A stretch of DNA of 64,000 nucleotides, from positions 1-64,000 of the forward strand of contig CAXKVR010000497.1 in assembly GCA_964058845.1 (NCBI GenBank). The letters are read 5' to 3'. The notes under the pieces were generated by a model that worked only from the letters and a program-made list of their open reading frames with translations, was not told where the DNA came from and did not search any database. The position numbers and the translations under genes were made by a program. Below, in pieces: positions 19,141-32,000 of the stretch; position 1 is the stretch's first letter, and the number at the start of each line of letters is the position of its first letter. The stretch is from Carex sylvatica. Its lineage: Eukaryota; Streptophyta; Magnoliopsida; Poales; Cyperaceae.

Positions 19141-20851
19141 TCCAAGTTCAAAATTTTAGACTTAACTGATTTCAAGAAAAAGTTTTTTCCCCTCCAATTT
19201 GTATATAACAAAACAGGATCTTTTCAATTCCTTTTTTTTTCTTTTTTTCTTATTGTATATATATAATTTACAACTAAGATGTTGGATAAGCTTTTAATGG
19301 TGGTTTCACGCCAGCAAAAACGGAATTGGTCAAATAGGTAATTTATATAATCTTTTTTGGTGTTGAAATATTCATCTTTTATATAGAGCTTTCGTGAAAA
19401 TTTAGTCTGATAGATACGGGGAAATGAAAGCTCTTTTAGGTGCGTTTAAAAGAAAAACCCTTCGTAGCTATGAAAATGACAACTTCCTTTCAAATCCTAA
19501 TTGTTCACACACTTTAGATAAACAATTTGTGTTTATCAAAAGGATGCGTGAGCATGCCAACTAACAGCATCGAGAACTTGAGGCGATAAATTTGACTGAA
19601 GTGCGCTAACTATTTGTTTTGAGAAAGTTGACAGTGACAACTTTAGTTAACTATCAATTTTTGAATATTTGGTTGTTGAAATTCTTTAAAATGTAATGCA
19701 TATGAACTCGTGTGTTTCGAAGTGTCATTTTTTTAACAATTAAGTGGAACCCTGGAAGCATATATTATTGAGTGTTAAACTGTTACTTGTCATTATCTAT
19801 ATGTTGTTGTTCTAAAGTGATATCCAGCTGATGCAATGAGGCGGCTTCTTTACAAATTACAACCACTACAAAAACATTTCTTCTGGTTGGATAAGATATA
19901 CCGACGGAGCAACTAACACCACCACAATACTAAAATAAAATTGTTTGTCTTCTTCCCAGCACAGCTATATATTAAAACCATTTAATGAACAATTTCATAA
20001 ATGTACTATCCTTTATTGAACTCACAGAAATAACAAACTGTGTTCTGCTTAACATATTTCTTGTGATAATTTATCAATTTTCTTTGAAATATCATTAATC
20101 ATCTGCACAAACTCTAATCACACGACCGAGATAAGAGCTAAAAATATAAATTAGATAAATTCAAAATACGTGATTAAAACAATTAAAATTATATCCGCAA
20201 ATTTGTCTTTTGAAAATCTACACCCAATTACTTCACTTGCGTTGAGTACAATTTTATCTTTTACTCTAAATCTATTTTACTTCTCCATTAATTAAACATC
20301 TACATATTAAAAACTAAATAAGTGACATCTAAGTACTACTATATTTTTTCCAACTTTCTTCATAAATGTTGAAAAGAGGCAGAGAGCCAAATTAGTGCTA
20401 CTGTGCCGGTGATTCAATTGAGACCATCCGATCTACTTCTGCACGAATATTGAAGTGCCCCATGTATTCCACTTCGGACCGGACTGGTCTGCATTATGAA
20501 ATCCAAATCTGCTTCTTTTCTTGAGAAAAGAGAAAATGAGCACTCTCTTTTTTTCTTTAGAGGTTTACATAGATGAATCAGGTGCTTATATAGATCAACT
20601 AAGTGTTTGTATAGAAGATTTAGACCGCTGCTCTTCAATAATCTCAGTGGACCTCACCTTCTTAGCATAGCGGACTCCATTTTCTACTGCTTTTGAAGAA
20701 AGAGATAGAGAGAAGAGGAGAAGAGGAGAGTCCTATTCTCAAAAATAGAAGAAGATTTTAGATTCCCAGATTATGATCAGACGGCCCTGATCAAAACTCA
20801 AAATTTGAGTTACTTCATGGCACAGCAAGGGCTGCAGTGACATGTGCTGGT
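19141..20851. other. ATG6 3' flank and gene-free spacer
   Basis: Begins with ATG6 3' UTR. The rest is AT-rich, with a GA-rich patch near 20696-20725 and a short MITE-like GAGTTACTT end near 20807. No coding region is supported. Confidence 0.35.
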
Positions 20852-21050
20852 TAGGGCTGCTAATGAGTCGAGCCGACTCGCGAATCAATGAGCTGAGCAG
20901 TTCAATATTTCATAACGAATCGGATTCGAAATTAAAAAAGCTCAAATTCGACTCGGCTCGATTTTGAAAAAGCTCGGCTCATGTAAACACTTGGCTCGAC
21001 TCAGCTCGGCTCGCGAGCTGGCTGCTCATATTTTTACTTATTTTGCTTGG

Positions 21051-23830
21051 TGTCACATCCCGCGGCCACGGATCGCGACAGTCCCCCGCCGTAAGCATAC
21101 AACTCCGTGTATGCTTACAAGGCAATTTAAAATACATTCAGAAGTTCACAACAAAATAATATAAAAACTAGTTCATAAATATAAATTCTGAGTACACAGT
21201 CTGGTCAGAGTTTAATACATCAAAAATATTTCATCCGGATACTAACCATAAGGCCTACCCTAAAGCTATACAACAAAAAATATATAAATATCTAGAGTCA
21301 TTTAAGGGTATACTACCAAAGGCCTACTACTCGCATGCCTCCCCAGAATCAGTCGCACTAGAACTTGTAAAATATCCCGAAGGGTGGGGGTGAGAATAAA
21401 TTCTCAGTGCGAATTTTTCACAGTTAGATTATTGAACTTGTAATCAAACTCCATATTCAAAAATGAAACTCATACAATAGCAATTCAAACATATACATAT
21501 TCATAATTTAAAGGGATGCATATTCTCGACAATAATTTATCAAATGACTCACAAATCAAATGAATCACAGTTAACTGAATTTTCAAGATGAAGTTCAAAC
21601 AAACACATACTTGGCTTAACTCATGCTATTAGGGCTTGTAGTAACTACAGATATTTTTTCGAGCTGGACCCTTTATTTGACTCTTGTCTGTAGGGTTACT
21701 AATACTTACAGACGTTCCACCGAGCTGGACCAGTTATCTGACACCCATCTGTAATTGCTAGGCTTAACAATTTTCTAAGGTCTGGTTCAAATCATATAAA
21801 GATTCACTTTGAAATCATTCCAATTATCGTAATATTTAATTAACCGTCCAAACGCATTGACACGTAGGAAAATGCCACCGAGCCACAGACGTTACATTTG
21901 TCACCCACGATTTCAATCCACATATCAATATAATCACTCACTCCTCGTCCCAACCGGTACTGAAAAAACTGAGGGCCATTCACCTAAAGCGCTAGAAGGA
22001 TCCCGGACTCAAAGTCAGCTATACAACTCAACTTTGCAAATTCGTTGGATCCAAGTCAGCTATACAGCTCAACTTCGTAAATCCGTTCACATACACATTC
22101 TCAATCAGCAATTCATGGTGACTCTCAACCATAATCAAATCATAACAGATAGACACAACTGATAACCATACAAGCATGCAAATCATTCAAGTCAAGTTAA
22201 TTCGAGTTTAATTTGATTGGGCTATGCAAATGATTTACGCAATTCAGTGATGCAACAATCAGACATTCAATATGACAAACGAATAAAGCATTTAATTCCT
22301 AGAAATGAAATATCAAACAATTCCAAAAATTCCGCACCTGTTTATGACGAGCGTATTGCGTAATTACGGATCAGACGTTTCGAACTGTCCTGCGAATTCC
22401 TGCTCGATCGAGCCTACACCTATATTACATGTCTACTTGGTTTAATCGTGGTTCAACGATCGAGATACTTACTCGAGCTCATTAATGACTTATATATTCC
22501 TTAACCAATTTCTATGCTTTGGTATCAGTTCTTTTGATTCCTTGTTTCTTACTAAGAATCTCTAAAACTCACACACTTTACATCTGGGTCCTCTAAACTA
22601 TACACAATTCCAATTAGGTCCATTTGTAGGTATACCAATTTACCATATCACTACTTTGGTTCTCGTAACAATTCAATTTTTCCGATTAATTAAATCCTAA
22701 TTTGGTCGAAACCGAGATAAATTTCTAGGTTTGCGAGATTAATAGGTTGGATTGGACTAAACAATTCACAATTATTCTCAAAATTTGGATTTGGTACAAA
22801 ATCCTAAAAATAAAAATCCAAAATTGAGATGAAATCGAGAAAATAATCGACAAATAACCAACAAGGAAGCTCAAAGGAGAGGGATTACTCGTAATTGGTG
22901 CACCAATTTTGGATTTAAACAAGAACCATAACAATGGCAAAATTTTGGGTTTTGAGAGAAGAGAAATGAGTACCAATGGGAGAGCTAGGAGAGATCTTCC
23001 GCCAGTTTTTCGCTTCTACCTTCGATTTCCCGAAAGTTTCGGTGGTTTGAGAGGGAGAGGGAGCTCTCTCTCTCTCTTTTTCTTCTTCCTTTGGCGGAAC
23101 ACACACAAGCACAGGGGAGGGGACATAGGGAAAATAGAGAATGAGAAAAAGAAAATCTGGAATTTTATTAAAAGACCCTCTGAGTGCGGACGCACTTAAT
23201 TTCAGTGCGGGTCGGCCACCCACACTCAACATTGGGCAGAATTTCAGCAGCGTAGAAAACACAGAAAATACACGAGTGCAGACGCACTCATATCCAGTGC
23301 GGGTCAGTCACCCGCACTCAGCAATTAGTTGAATTTTCATCAAATTAGCATTGAACAAGAAAAAGTACGAGGCTAATGAGTCCGCATTTAAATCCAGTGC
23401 GGGTCAGTCACCCGCACTCAGCACTTGAGGCAGATTTTGAGAAATTCATGTCAACACAGAAATTTCATGAGTGCGGACGCACTCGTATAAATTCAAAAAT
23501 TAACAAAAAGAAAACTGGAGTCAGTGCGGATTATCCATCCGCACTCACCACTAGTGCGGATGCACTAGAAGAATTTCATAAAACTAATTAAGGAAAAACA
23601 GGAGCCAGTGCGGATTGGTCATCCACACTCACCACCAGTGCAGACGCACTGAATCTATAGATTGTCAGTTCGATTTTTAGCAAACTTGAGACGTATTTTA
23701 AAGTCAACATCAGACTTGCTTATCTAGAAAAATATTATTTTAAATTTAAATTTATATTTTGTCAGCACAATTTTCAATTCTTATTTTTAAAACATTTAAA
23801 AACTAATTATTAAAATTGCGTAACGTAACA
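21051..23830 (-). mobile_element. 2.8-kb solo LTR nested in the hAT element
   Basis: Starts TGTCACATCC and ends ACGTAACA (TG...CA), flanked by a perfect 5-bp TSD CTTGG at 21046-21050 and 23831-23835. No second LTR, primer-binding site or gag-pol coding sequence is present, so it is most simply a solo LTR of a large LTR retrotransposon, probably Ty3-type. By analogy with the element at 38-41 kb, its own orientation is probably -. Short tandem arrays lie inside at about 21650-21770, 22005-22095 and 23170-23655. Confidence 0.83.
23170..23655. repeat. Array of GC-rich short hairpins in the solo LTR
   Basis: Repeated inverted motifs of the forms GAGTGCGGACGCACTC and AGTGCGGGTCAGTCACCCGCACT-like (stem AGTGCGGGT/ACCCGCACT with a 4-8 base loop). 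They occur about nine times in roughly 480 bp, spaced by AT-rich segments. Many copies carry paired changes that keep the stem (for example GTGCGGAT with ATCCGCAC). Confidence 0.8.
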
Positions 23831-24741
23831 CTTGGTACTGCTTTCCCTATGCATATCCAGCTACCGATGCGCCATTTTTGGGGGCGAATTTCCTTTCGTT
23901 CTTCATCGCTTTTTTAAATTTGTTTAGCTCATTGTTGGTTTCAATCTATAAATTCTTACCCTTAGAATCTAGATATTATAAATCATGATTGCAAGTTGCA
24001 ATGATAATAATTGAATTGTTGTTTGAGCCAATTTAAAGGTGCCATAAAAGAAAATACAAACTATGCAATCTGTGTCATATCAAATATTATGTCACAGTAA
24101 TATAATTTCATTTTATAAAGTGAGCCAAAAGGTAGAAATATTTATCAAAATTATATATATATATATATAAGTAATATGCCTACTAATTTTTAATTAAATA
24201 ATAAAACCTGATTAACACCTAGATTCAAATTTCAAATAATTTTTTCAATTTTCAAATTTCATAATTTTTCAAATATTTTTGTTTATAACTTGGTAGCCTC
24301 TACTAATATTTTAAGAAAAAAAATTTGTTTATATATTTTTTATACTTATAATTTTATGTACTTCAAAATCGAAAATAAAAGCAGACGCGCTAGAAAAATA
24401 TGTGGTAATTTTATATAGTAATTATACGAGTCAAGCTCAAGCATCAAGCCACCAAAAGGCCTAGAATAAGACATGAAGAATATGTATCTGTAGTAGGACA
24501 GTAGATGTACTGAGTGCATGAGGGAAATAAGTAAAAATATGAGTCGGTTCGCGAGCTGAAGTAAAAATATGAGTCGGCTCGCGAGCTTGTGAGTCAAGTC
24601 GAATCGAGTTAAGTGTTTATATGAGTCAAGCTGATTCGAGTTTTTTTCTTTCAAAAGTGAGTCGAATTAGAACCGAATCATTTTGTTTTTCTCATTAAGT
24701 CGAGCCGAATTTGAATCGAACCTTAATCATTAACAGCCCTA

Positions 24742-25661
24742 GTGCTGGTACAGACCAATAAATGTCAAAGGTTATGATCCGGACTCTTCCCACTTACAGG
24801 TATTTTCGTAGTATTGTTTATAAACAAGCAAGGATCATGCATTCACGTGCCATAGCGGTATTAGTATATATTAAGGTACTAAATAACGATTATAGTACTA
24901 TAGTTTTTAAAATCTGGAAAAGTTATAGCGTAACTGTAGCTACTTATTTATAATTATTATAAAAAAAAATAATTAATAGCGTTATAAGAGTTTTAAAAAA
25001 TTACAGCGCAGCTATTGCGAAACTATAACCAGTTATTTAGAACTTTTGATATATATTCAATTCCTAATTTTAAATTATATTTTGCTGCCGAGGTCGCAGT
25101 CAAAGATTGCAATCATGCTGTTGTCTGCTACGCACACATTATAATTGGATGCATTTTCCTCGCTCGATTTATAAAAGGGAATGTAGTTCTCAATTTATAA
25201 AAGGGTTTTTAATTGATTTTACTATGCTTGCATCAACCCATAGTTAAGTTATTTTTTTAGAAAAAAAGAAAAAGAAATATGTATAATTTATCAACTTTTC
25301 TTCGAATAAAGAAGTTAATTTAGGGGTTGTGCCTAAATAGTTAACTAACACAAGCAAATATGTTACCTATACATTTGGTATACTATTTATATCATACAAT
25401 TAAATTATTATCATATCATCTTAATTATATTTTAATTCAAAGTTCCAGATGTCAGCAGTTATTTTCCAATTACTAATTTATTACTATAAAATATCCAAAA
25501 AAAAAAAAAAAAACATGTAATTGAGAGATGTCTTTCACAAACATGTTCTAAACGCCTTAAAAAAAGCCATGAAAATTGTATTTTTCCAGCTCTATATATA
25601 TGTTACCTATGCACTTTAATTGCCCATTAAAGTATTCTTTTGGCAAGCAGAGGTATATAAT
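24742..25661. other. AT-rich spacer
   Basis: No gene or clear transposon terminus between the two hAT-like elements. Some inverted AT-rich words occur near 24850-25020 (TTATAGCG/CGCTATAA). Confidence 0.3.
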
Positions 25662-26404
25662 TAGGGGTGGCAAAAAAACTCGTGGCTTGATCGTGATTCG
25701 TATCTGATTCGTTTGCTAACAGTTCACTTTTATTGGATTGAGCTGTTAACAAGTTAGTTCGTCACTAGCTCAGTTTAGAATTAACAAGTTCAAGCTGAGA
25801 TTTAGCTTGCAAGGCATCAATTTGTGAATTTGTATGAATTTGTGTGCATTTTTTATTGTCCAGTTCGGTCTAACTCGGTTCAGTTCAGACCCCTAAAGTC
25901 AGCTCACCTAACTCGTTGCCACATTGATATTTATAATAAAAAATTATTGTACTATGCTAGCGATGCTGCCAAGTGTAAACTGACACAAGCAAGTTGGCAC
26001 TTATGACACATAAATTGGATAGTTATGTTTTTGAATTTGACGCTGCAACCAACATTTAATTAAGTGGATGAAGAATGGACATCGCCACTTTTAGATTGCA
26101 GTTGCATTTTGTACTTATTGGCTTATTGCTACCTACTTACCTAGAAACTATGTTTTTGTTTTTGTTTTTTTAGTCAATAGCTTCCTTTTCATGGTAGGTA
26201 ATCTCAGTAGCTGAACTACAAAATTTATATTGTAGACGTTAAAACGTAAAATGTAAAAATATTTAACGTGGTAAGTAAGATTTGAATTGAAGTTTTCACA
26301 GCTGTAGTGTGGAATTCTAACCAATATGCTGTATACATTTGATATTTATTGAACTATATAGAAACATAAAAGGAAATAAACTTCAATTAAGTTTTAATCA
26401 TATA

Positions 26405-26811
26405 GAGTTTGGCTAGTATAACATCAGTGTCATTTCAGCCTATATAACACCAACTCTAAAACCTATCAAATCGACTTTGAACGACTAATTCAAACTGTTC
26501 AAACCAATTTACATTATGTGTGATGCGTTTACATACAATTTTTTTATATATTCGAGTTATTTTAATATCAAATCAAGCGGTAAAAATATTAAAAAATTAA
26601 TGTATTAAAATTAACTTAAAAACTCACATATTTGACCGCTTGACCTAATACTAAATAAATTCGAAAAATTATAAATTTTGCATGTAAATGCACAACTAAT
26701 GAAGTAGATCGATTTGAACAGTTTGGATTTACCGTTTGAAGTCGATTTGATAAATTTTAGAGTTGGTGTTATATAAGTTGAAATGACACTGATGTTATAC
26801 TAGTCAAACTC
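26405..26811. mobile_element. 407-bp foldback MITE
   Basis: Starts GAGTTTGGCTAGTATAACAT; its right end is the inverted equivalent, and arms of about 180 bp pair with few mismatches (including ATCGACTT and TGACCGCTTGA words). Flanks AATCATATA and TTTAATATA agree at only 5 of 9 positions, so the TSD is not proven. Internal words match the element at 47261-47679. Confidence 0.72.
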
Positions 26812-26845
26812 TTTAATATATCTATAGGAATCAATAACCGAGTGT

Positions 26846-27005
26846 GTATCCTCTGAAATATCTCATATTTTGCGTGACCGACGTGTCCGTACCTATTCGG
26901 GGATAGCGAAGGGGCCATTATTATTTGAGCTTTGAGATCCGTGCCTATTTGAACGGTTGATATTTTTAAAAAATTCACGCAAAATATGAGATATCTCAGA
27001 GGATG
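26846..27005. mobile_element. 160-bp foldback MITE, ATCCTCTGA family
   Basis: Termini ATCCTCTGAAATATCTCAT and the complement of ATGAGATATCTCAGAGGAT, with inverted TTTTGCGTGA/TCACGCAAAA just inside. A second copy lies at 35957-36122, upstream of the first LACS gene. Confidence 0.68.
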
Positions 27006-27027
27006 TGAATTCTAAATAAGCACCCTT

Positions 27028-27272
27028 TCGATTTCATAGGGTACCTTTGGGTGACACAGAAATAGCGCTAACTCAGGAATAACTGTTATTTTTGACGAGC
27101 TATTCTCAACACAATACGTTTGAGTGAAAAAAAAATGCTATTCTCAACAAAGGAATAACTCAGATTAACTGCTATTTCGCTATTTTTATGAAATATTGAG
27201 TTAGCAGCTATTTTGAACCTAAAAATAACTGCTATTCTGAGCTATTCCTTAATTCATCCAAACGCACTCTAA
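27028..27272. mobile_element. Degenerate MITE with AATAACTGCTATT repeats
   Basis: Inverted words (GAGTTAGC/GCTAACTC, AATAACTGCTATT, AGAGTGCGTTTGG-type right end) resemble common plant Tourist/Stowaway-sized elements. Ends and TSD are not resolved. Confidence 0.4.
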
Positions 27273-27440
27273 GATTCGCCCATCGATGAACTGAGATCAC
27301 AAGTAGTATGCTAGCAAAAAATTTGGATCCAGTGCAATACCTGGCTGTGTAGAATGAGATCTGACTTATTCATTTTAATCTGACACGAATCACAAAGCAA
27401 AACTCTTTATGTTCTGAATAGATACCAAATTAATTTTGAG

Positions 27441-27628
27441 GGAAATAAATCTGCTATGATTCCAATGGAACAACAGGGTCTGTTATTCCGATCTCAACCA
27501 TTCAACATTTTTCATGTACAAATCTCAATGAAGAAATTTCCATGCATGAATCTCAATGAAAAAACTTTTTCACACACAAATTTCAACGAAGTTGAATGGT
27601 TGAGATCGGAATAACAGACCCTGTTATA
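27441..27628. mobile_element. MITE related to the GLT1 intron element
   Basis: Left end GGAAATAAATCTGCTATGAT matches the terminus of the 5763-5925 element at 18 of 20 positions. Inner arms ACAGGGTCTGTTATTCCGAT and their complement pair. The right terminus appears lost, replaced by a duplicated AACAAATTATGTACTGTT. Confidence 0.6.
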
Positions 27629-28019
27629 GTCCAACAAATTATGTACTGTTATAGTTCAACAAATTATGTACTGTTGGGAGAACCAGCTCTTGATCTAGTG
27701 CTTTTAAGCTAGTGAGTTGGCTCGCTGAATCTGATTGGACCTTATTTTTAAAAAAAAAAAATCTATAAATTTTTTGGACTGAGTAGGACCAAACTTGATA
27801 CTAAAAAATGCACACAAATTCATACAAATTCACAAATTGATATCTAGCCGAGCTAGCTCGTGCTCGTGAACTGACAAGCGAGCTAGGTCCCAGCTTGAAC
27901 TCATTAATTCTGGATCGAGTTAGGACCCAGTTCGGTCTAGTAACGAACGAGCTATTAGCGAGCGAGTCAATTGCGAGTCACGATCGAACCACAAGCCATG
28001 AGCTTTTTTGCCAGCCTTA

Positions 28020-28360
28020 CTCATGAAGTAGATCGGTTTCAATTGGGTTGCAAACGAATCGAACCAAATCGAACTTAACCCAGATTGAGTTTGAGTTTGA
28101 ACCAATTTCAACCGAATTGGTTCGAAATTAAAGCAGAGTTTCGAACTGAAAAAAGAGTTCGAGTTTAATTCAGTGCGATTCAAACTAGTTTCGAACTAAA
28201 CTGATTTGAAACTGAAGCAAGATTTAGAACTAAAAAGAAAAGTTTCGAATTCAATTCAAACCAATTTCGAACCGAACTGATTTGATTCATTTTGAACCGA
28301 ATTTTTTTTTTGAACCGCACTCAAACGAATTATGAAATACGAGCTTTTTGTGCACCCCTA
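28020..28360. repeat. Repetitive AACCGAA/GAACTGA tract
   Basis: A run of GAACCGAATT/TTCGAACT variants ends in TGCACCCCTA, which looks like a hAT right terminus. It is probably a remnant of another non-autonomous hAT element. No TSD was identified. Confidence 0.4.
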
Positions 28361-28595
28361 GTTTCAACATGAGTTTACGAACACCCTGGTTCTACTCGTT
28401 ATTTAAAATTAGTCTAACTAGATAAACAAGCAAGACATGAGTAATAATGTTTAGATTGGCTGGAAAAACATAAAATTCTTTTCGACTTTGGTAATAAGTT
28501 ATGGTTGGAAAATAGAAAAATAATTAAAGTTCTCATGCGCACATGTAATTTTTATTGAAGTGTATAGCGCCCTATTAAGTATTAATGAGGTATCG

Positions 28596-28712
28596 GGGAT
28601 ATTATATTTTAACGTAACAGTTTTGGCTTCATGCAGCTCACAAACCATGTGCGGCACTGGTTTGGTTCTATAATCTATGCGCTGCAAACTGCTTTTCTAA
28701 AATCTATAGCCT
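28596..28712. mobile_element. Diverged MITE related to the one in the LINE at 53.9 kb
   Basis: Contains AGTTTTGGCTTCATGCAGC at 28619-28637, identical to the arm of the 53924-54046 element. A weaker inverted counterpart (GCGCTGCAAACTG) follows after about 45 bp. No TSD found. Confidence 0.45.
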
Positions 28713-29071
28713 TAAATGGTGATACACTTACCGCGGTAGATCGATGAAACATTGTACTAGGTTGGTATGGAAACATTCAATGCATTGGCATCAGCAACTG
28801 CTACAGCTTTCTAAATTACTGTGGAATCACTTTGTTATTCATTATAAAAGGATGAGGGTCAAAAGCCCCCAAATTTTTATCTATGAATCACTATTGCATC
28901 TCTGAGAATCCAATAGACAGAAAGTACTAAGTGCTCCAATCTATCATAATACAACACCTAGATACATTTGTATGAAACTCCAAAATTTTACAGGTGACAG
29001 TTGCATGGTAGTGGATGATAGATAGTAACAAAAGTAAAAACAGTACTAAATCTTCAATTGAAAGCTGGCAC

Positions 29072-32000
29072 TCATTTGTTACTCTGGTAAAGTCCATTGA
29101 TGATATCCTGCCAAAAATCAGAGAGAAACAAATTAAAATGCTTAACAATTAGATTCTAGAAGCAACTTTGTCATTATGCTGCCAGGAATAGTGCTCTTAA
29201 TACCTGATAATATTTTAAAAGTTGAGGCCGTTTCTTTTTGTATGTTGGTGTCAGCAGGTCACGCTCCAGATCAAATGGCACCGGATCAAGATGGATTGTT
29301 TTTATGACCTCAAAACCTTTCAACTGTGCCAACAGCATCAAACAAACAATAGTATAAAGTTATTAACAAAACATAATGCAATGGTACAAATTTTATCATT
29401 CATTATTTCTTGAAGGACATGTACTGTTAATACATTCCAAGCTCACCATAAATTTCATGATTAGAAAATGTCTAAAAGATTTATGCCAAATATTCTACCA
29501 AATACGAGAAATGAAAGGAGATACTTCCATATATTTTGACTAAAATGAAATACTTTTTTTTTTTCTGCAAGTGCTAGCTGACTTTGTGTGTTTATGCCTT
29601 TTTTGGTGATCCAGCATAAGCTACAAGGGTAATTACTGAATGCCAATAGGAATTTAAAAAAAATAAAATACCTTCTTTTCTTTAGCAAAAGATTTTATTT
29701 GGCCTAAGATGTACTCTTTGACTTCAGGATTTTCGCAAAGTGCCTTGACATCACCAGTTATCCCATTTGACTGGGCCCAATTTTCTATGGCTTGCATATT
29801 TGGATTGATCATGGCAACAAGAAATGACTCGAAGCTATTTCCATAGACCCAAATCTAAATAGAAAAAGTAATTTGATTATGAGAAAAATTGTTATAAAAA
29901 AAGAATTACGTCATGATGTTATGCCAAAAATAAAGACAAAAAATAAGAGGTTTTTATTAACATAGGTAAATCTTCTTTTTTCACAAAATGCAAATGTGCA
30001 AAAAGAAGATTACTTCAGTGAAGATGTGAATTCTACAGACATAATAAAAAAAAAAATGAAGATGTACCGAATCGATTTCGGGAAGGTTGCCATAAATGTT
30101 CTCCAAATTTTCAACAGCAACATACTCTCCTTGGGATAATTTGAATATGTTTTTCTTTCTGTCAATAATTTTCATAGCCCCATCAGGCTGCCATTCGCCA
30201 ATATCACCTAAAATCACACGAACAAAGATGTTTATGGCTCCAATGTCAAGATAATCATAGCGTATAATTTTCTATTGTTTCAATATTATTTGTTTTTCCT
30301 TTTTATTTTTATCGTGTACAAGAGAACAGAGATGAAAATAAGGACATAGGCCAGTAAAACAGCACCAATCTGTTAATTACAAAAAGGAACACACCAGTGT
30401 GAAACCAGCCGTCGACGAGGACCTCCTGGGTGAGGTCATCCCGCTTGTAGTACCCTGAGAAGAGGCTCTCTCCACATATACAAACCTCACCTCGTGGGAT
30501 GGTGCCGAGCGCATCGTAACCCATCTCAGGAACTGACTCAAGCCGCACATCGATGTTCGGCACTGGTGGGCCCACGGTACCCAGCATCGCTATCTCGTTT
30601 GGCAGCGACACCATTGTCGCCGCACATGTCTCTGTCAAACCTGAATAAGATGTAGCAAGATGTCAGAAGGCAGCAGCAAGTAATATTTTGCCAACCATAG
30701 TTTTTCCTGGTGTAAGTGAGCTTATCCTAAAAAAATACATACCATAACCTTGAAGAACGTGGGCACATGTCACCACACGCATGAACTCTTCCACGTGCTT
30801 AGCGAGAGGAGCTGCACCAGAGAGAATAACCCGTACTCTCCCACCTAACCCTTGTTTAACCTAGTATCATAATAAGGACATTATAACAATAAAAACAGAA
30901 ACCAGATAAAAGAAAGACAATGATGGAATAGAGTTAAAGAAAGCTAATTCCCAAAAAAATTACCTGAGAAAAGACAAACTTGTCAAATACAAAACCTGCA
31001 TTCTCGTGTTTGACTCCATTAAAAATATTTCTTTTTTTACTGGAAGTTAAAAGAAAAGGAAAGAAAAAGAAAAAACAATTAATTTCGCAAACACAATTAA
31101 TAAACAAAAGATTGGCATTGTTCTGTTTATTAGAGGTGCTCGTGTATGGCAGACTTGAATGAGATACAGCTGAAAACTTTAATGTTTCTATTTATATTCA
31201 TTCGTTTGGATTTCTCCTGGTTTAAATTTATAATAATAAAATGTTTCTACCAGAATCTTTTTATTTTTCATATCCAGAAATCAGGAAATCAAAGATTATA
31301 CAAATACTTACTAGTTATAACCAATACCAAAAAAAGTCTTCTTCAGGAAACCCCCGGCAGAGATCTTCGCTTGCAAACCTAAAAGGTAGGTCCCAGTGAC
31401 CAAATTAAGTAAAAAAATTGTTCGCAAACAAGATTGAAAATTCTTTGCTAGTCTATTAACAAAAAGTCAGAAAGGCATCACAAAACCTGAATAGATGCGA
31501 TCCAATACACGGGGAACAGCGCAGAAAATTGTGGGTTTTAGCACCCCCATATCTTCAACTAATCCTTTAACATCCTGTCAAAACTACAAGTTTAGATAGA
31601 ATTAAAGTAATTTAAAGTATAGCTGAAGTAATAAAAATTATAACAGGATATCCTATAAACATTATAATTACAATTAAGGTAGCAAGATGATATGCATGAA
31701 CTAACTAATTTAAAGGACCTTTTATGCGAAAGTGAAGAAAAGAAAATTGATCTTTTGTATTTGCCAAAAGCCAGTATGAAGTTTTACTGGTTGTGAATCA
31801 GCTACAATACACCTTGCTTATTCCGAAAGGTGCTTCCCTAAATCCTAATACAGTAATGCTCAAACCCCAAAAGGAAGGTAAAGATTGAAATAAAATGGGT
31901 AGCAGGCTATAGCAACAATATTATTTCCATTTTTGGTCTGATCCCAATAGGATGACCAACAACACGTGTACATGCCAGTAAAAATGCATTAAAACATGAG

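Larger units (their letters stand above)
20852..24741. mobile_element. Non-autonomous hAT element, split by a solo LTR
   Basis: Left terminus TAGGGCTGCTAATGA and right terminus (complement) TAGGGCTGTTAATGA are inverted repeats. Inverted similarity extends about 150-200 bp inwards as GAGTCGAG/CTCGGCTCGCGAGC words. The element is flanked by a perfect 8-bp direct repeat GTGCTGGT at 20844-20851 and 24742-24749, the size and terminal type expected for hAT. Excluding the nested LTR, only about 1.1 kb of hAT sequence remains and no transposase frame was seen. Confidence 0.88.
25662..28019. mobile_element. Second hAT-like foldback element with nested MITEs
   Basis: Left end TAGGGGTGGCAAAAAAACTC and right end (complement) TAAGGCTGGCAAAAAAGCTC start long inverted arms of about 240 bp, including TCAATTTGTGAATTTGTATG in both arms. 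The space between is filled by several MITEs. No matching 8-bp TSD was found, so the element is old or its ends were altered. Confidence 0.6.

Noticed and set aside
22725..23262. Open frames of 83-115 residues in the solo LTR
   Set aside because: Low-complexity translations without domain similarity, located within a TSD-bounded LTR.
23170..23655. CRISPR-like array
   Set aside because: Plant nuclear LTR; repeats are palindromic and irregularly spaced, with no unique spacers or cas genes.
25662..28360. Treating TAGGGGTG ends at 25662 and 28360 as one hAT element
   Set aside because: The inner inverted arms pair 25662 with 28019, and the flanks of 28360 do not duplicate those of 25662.
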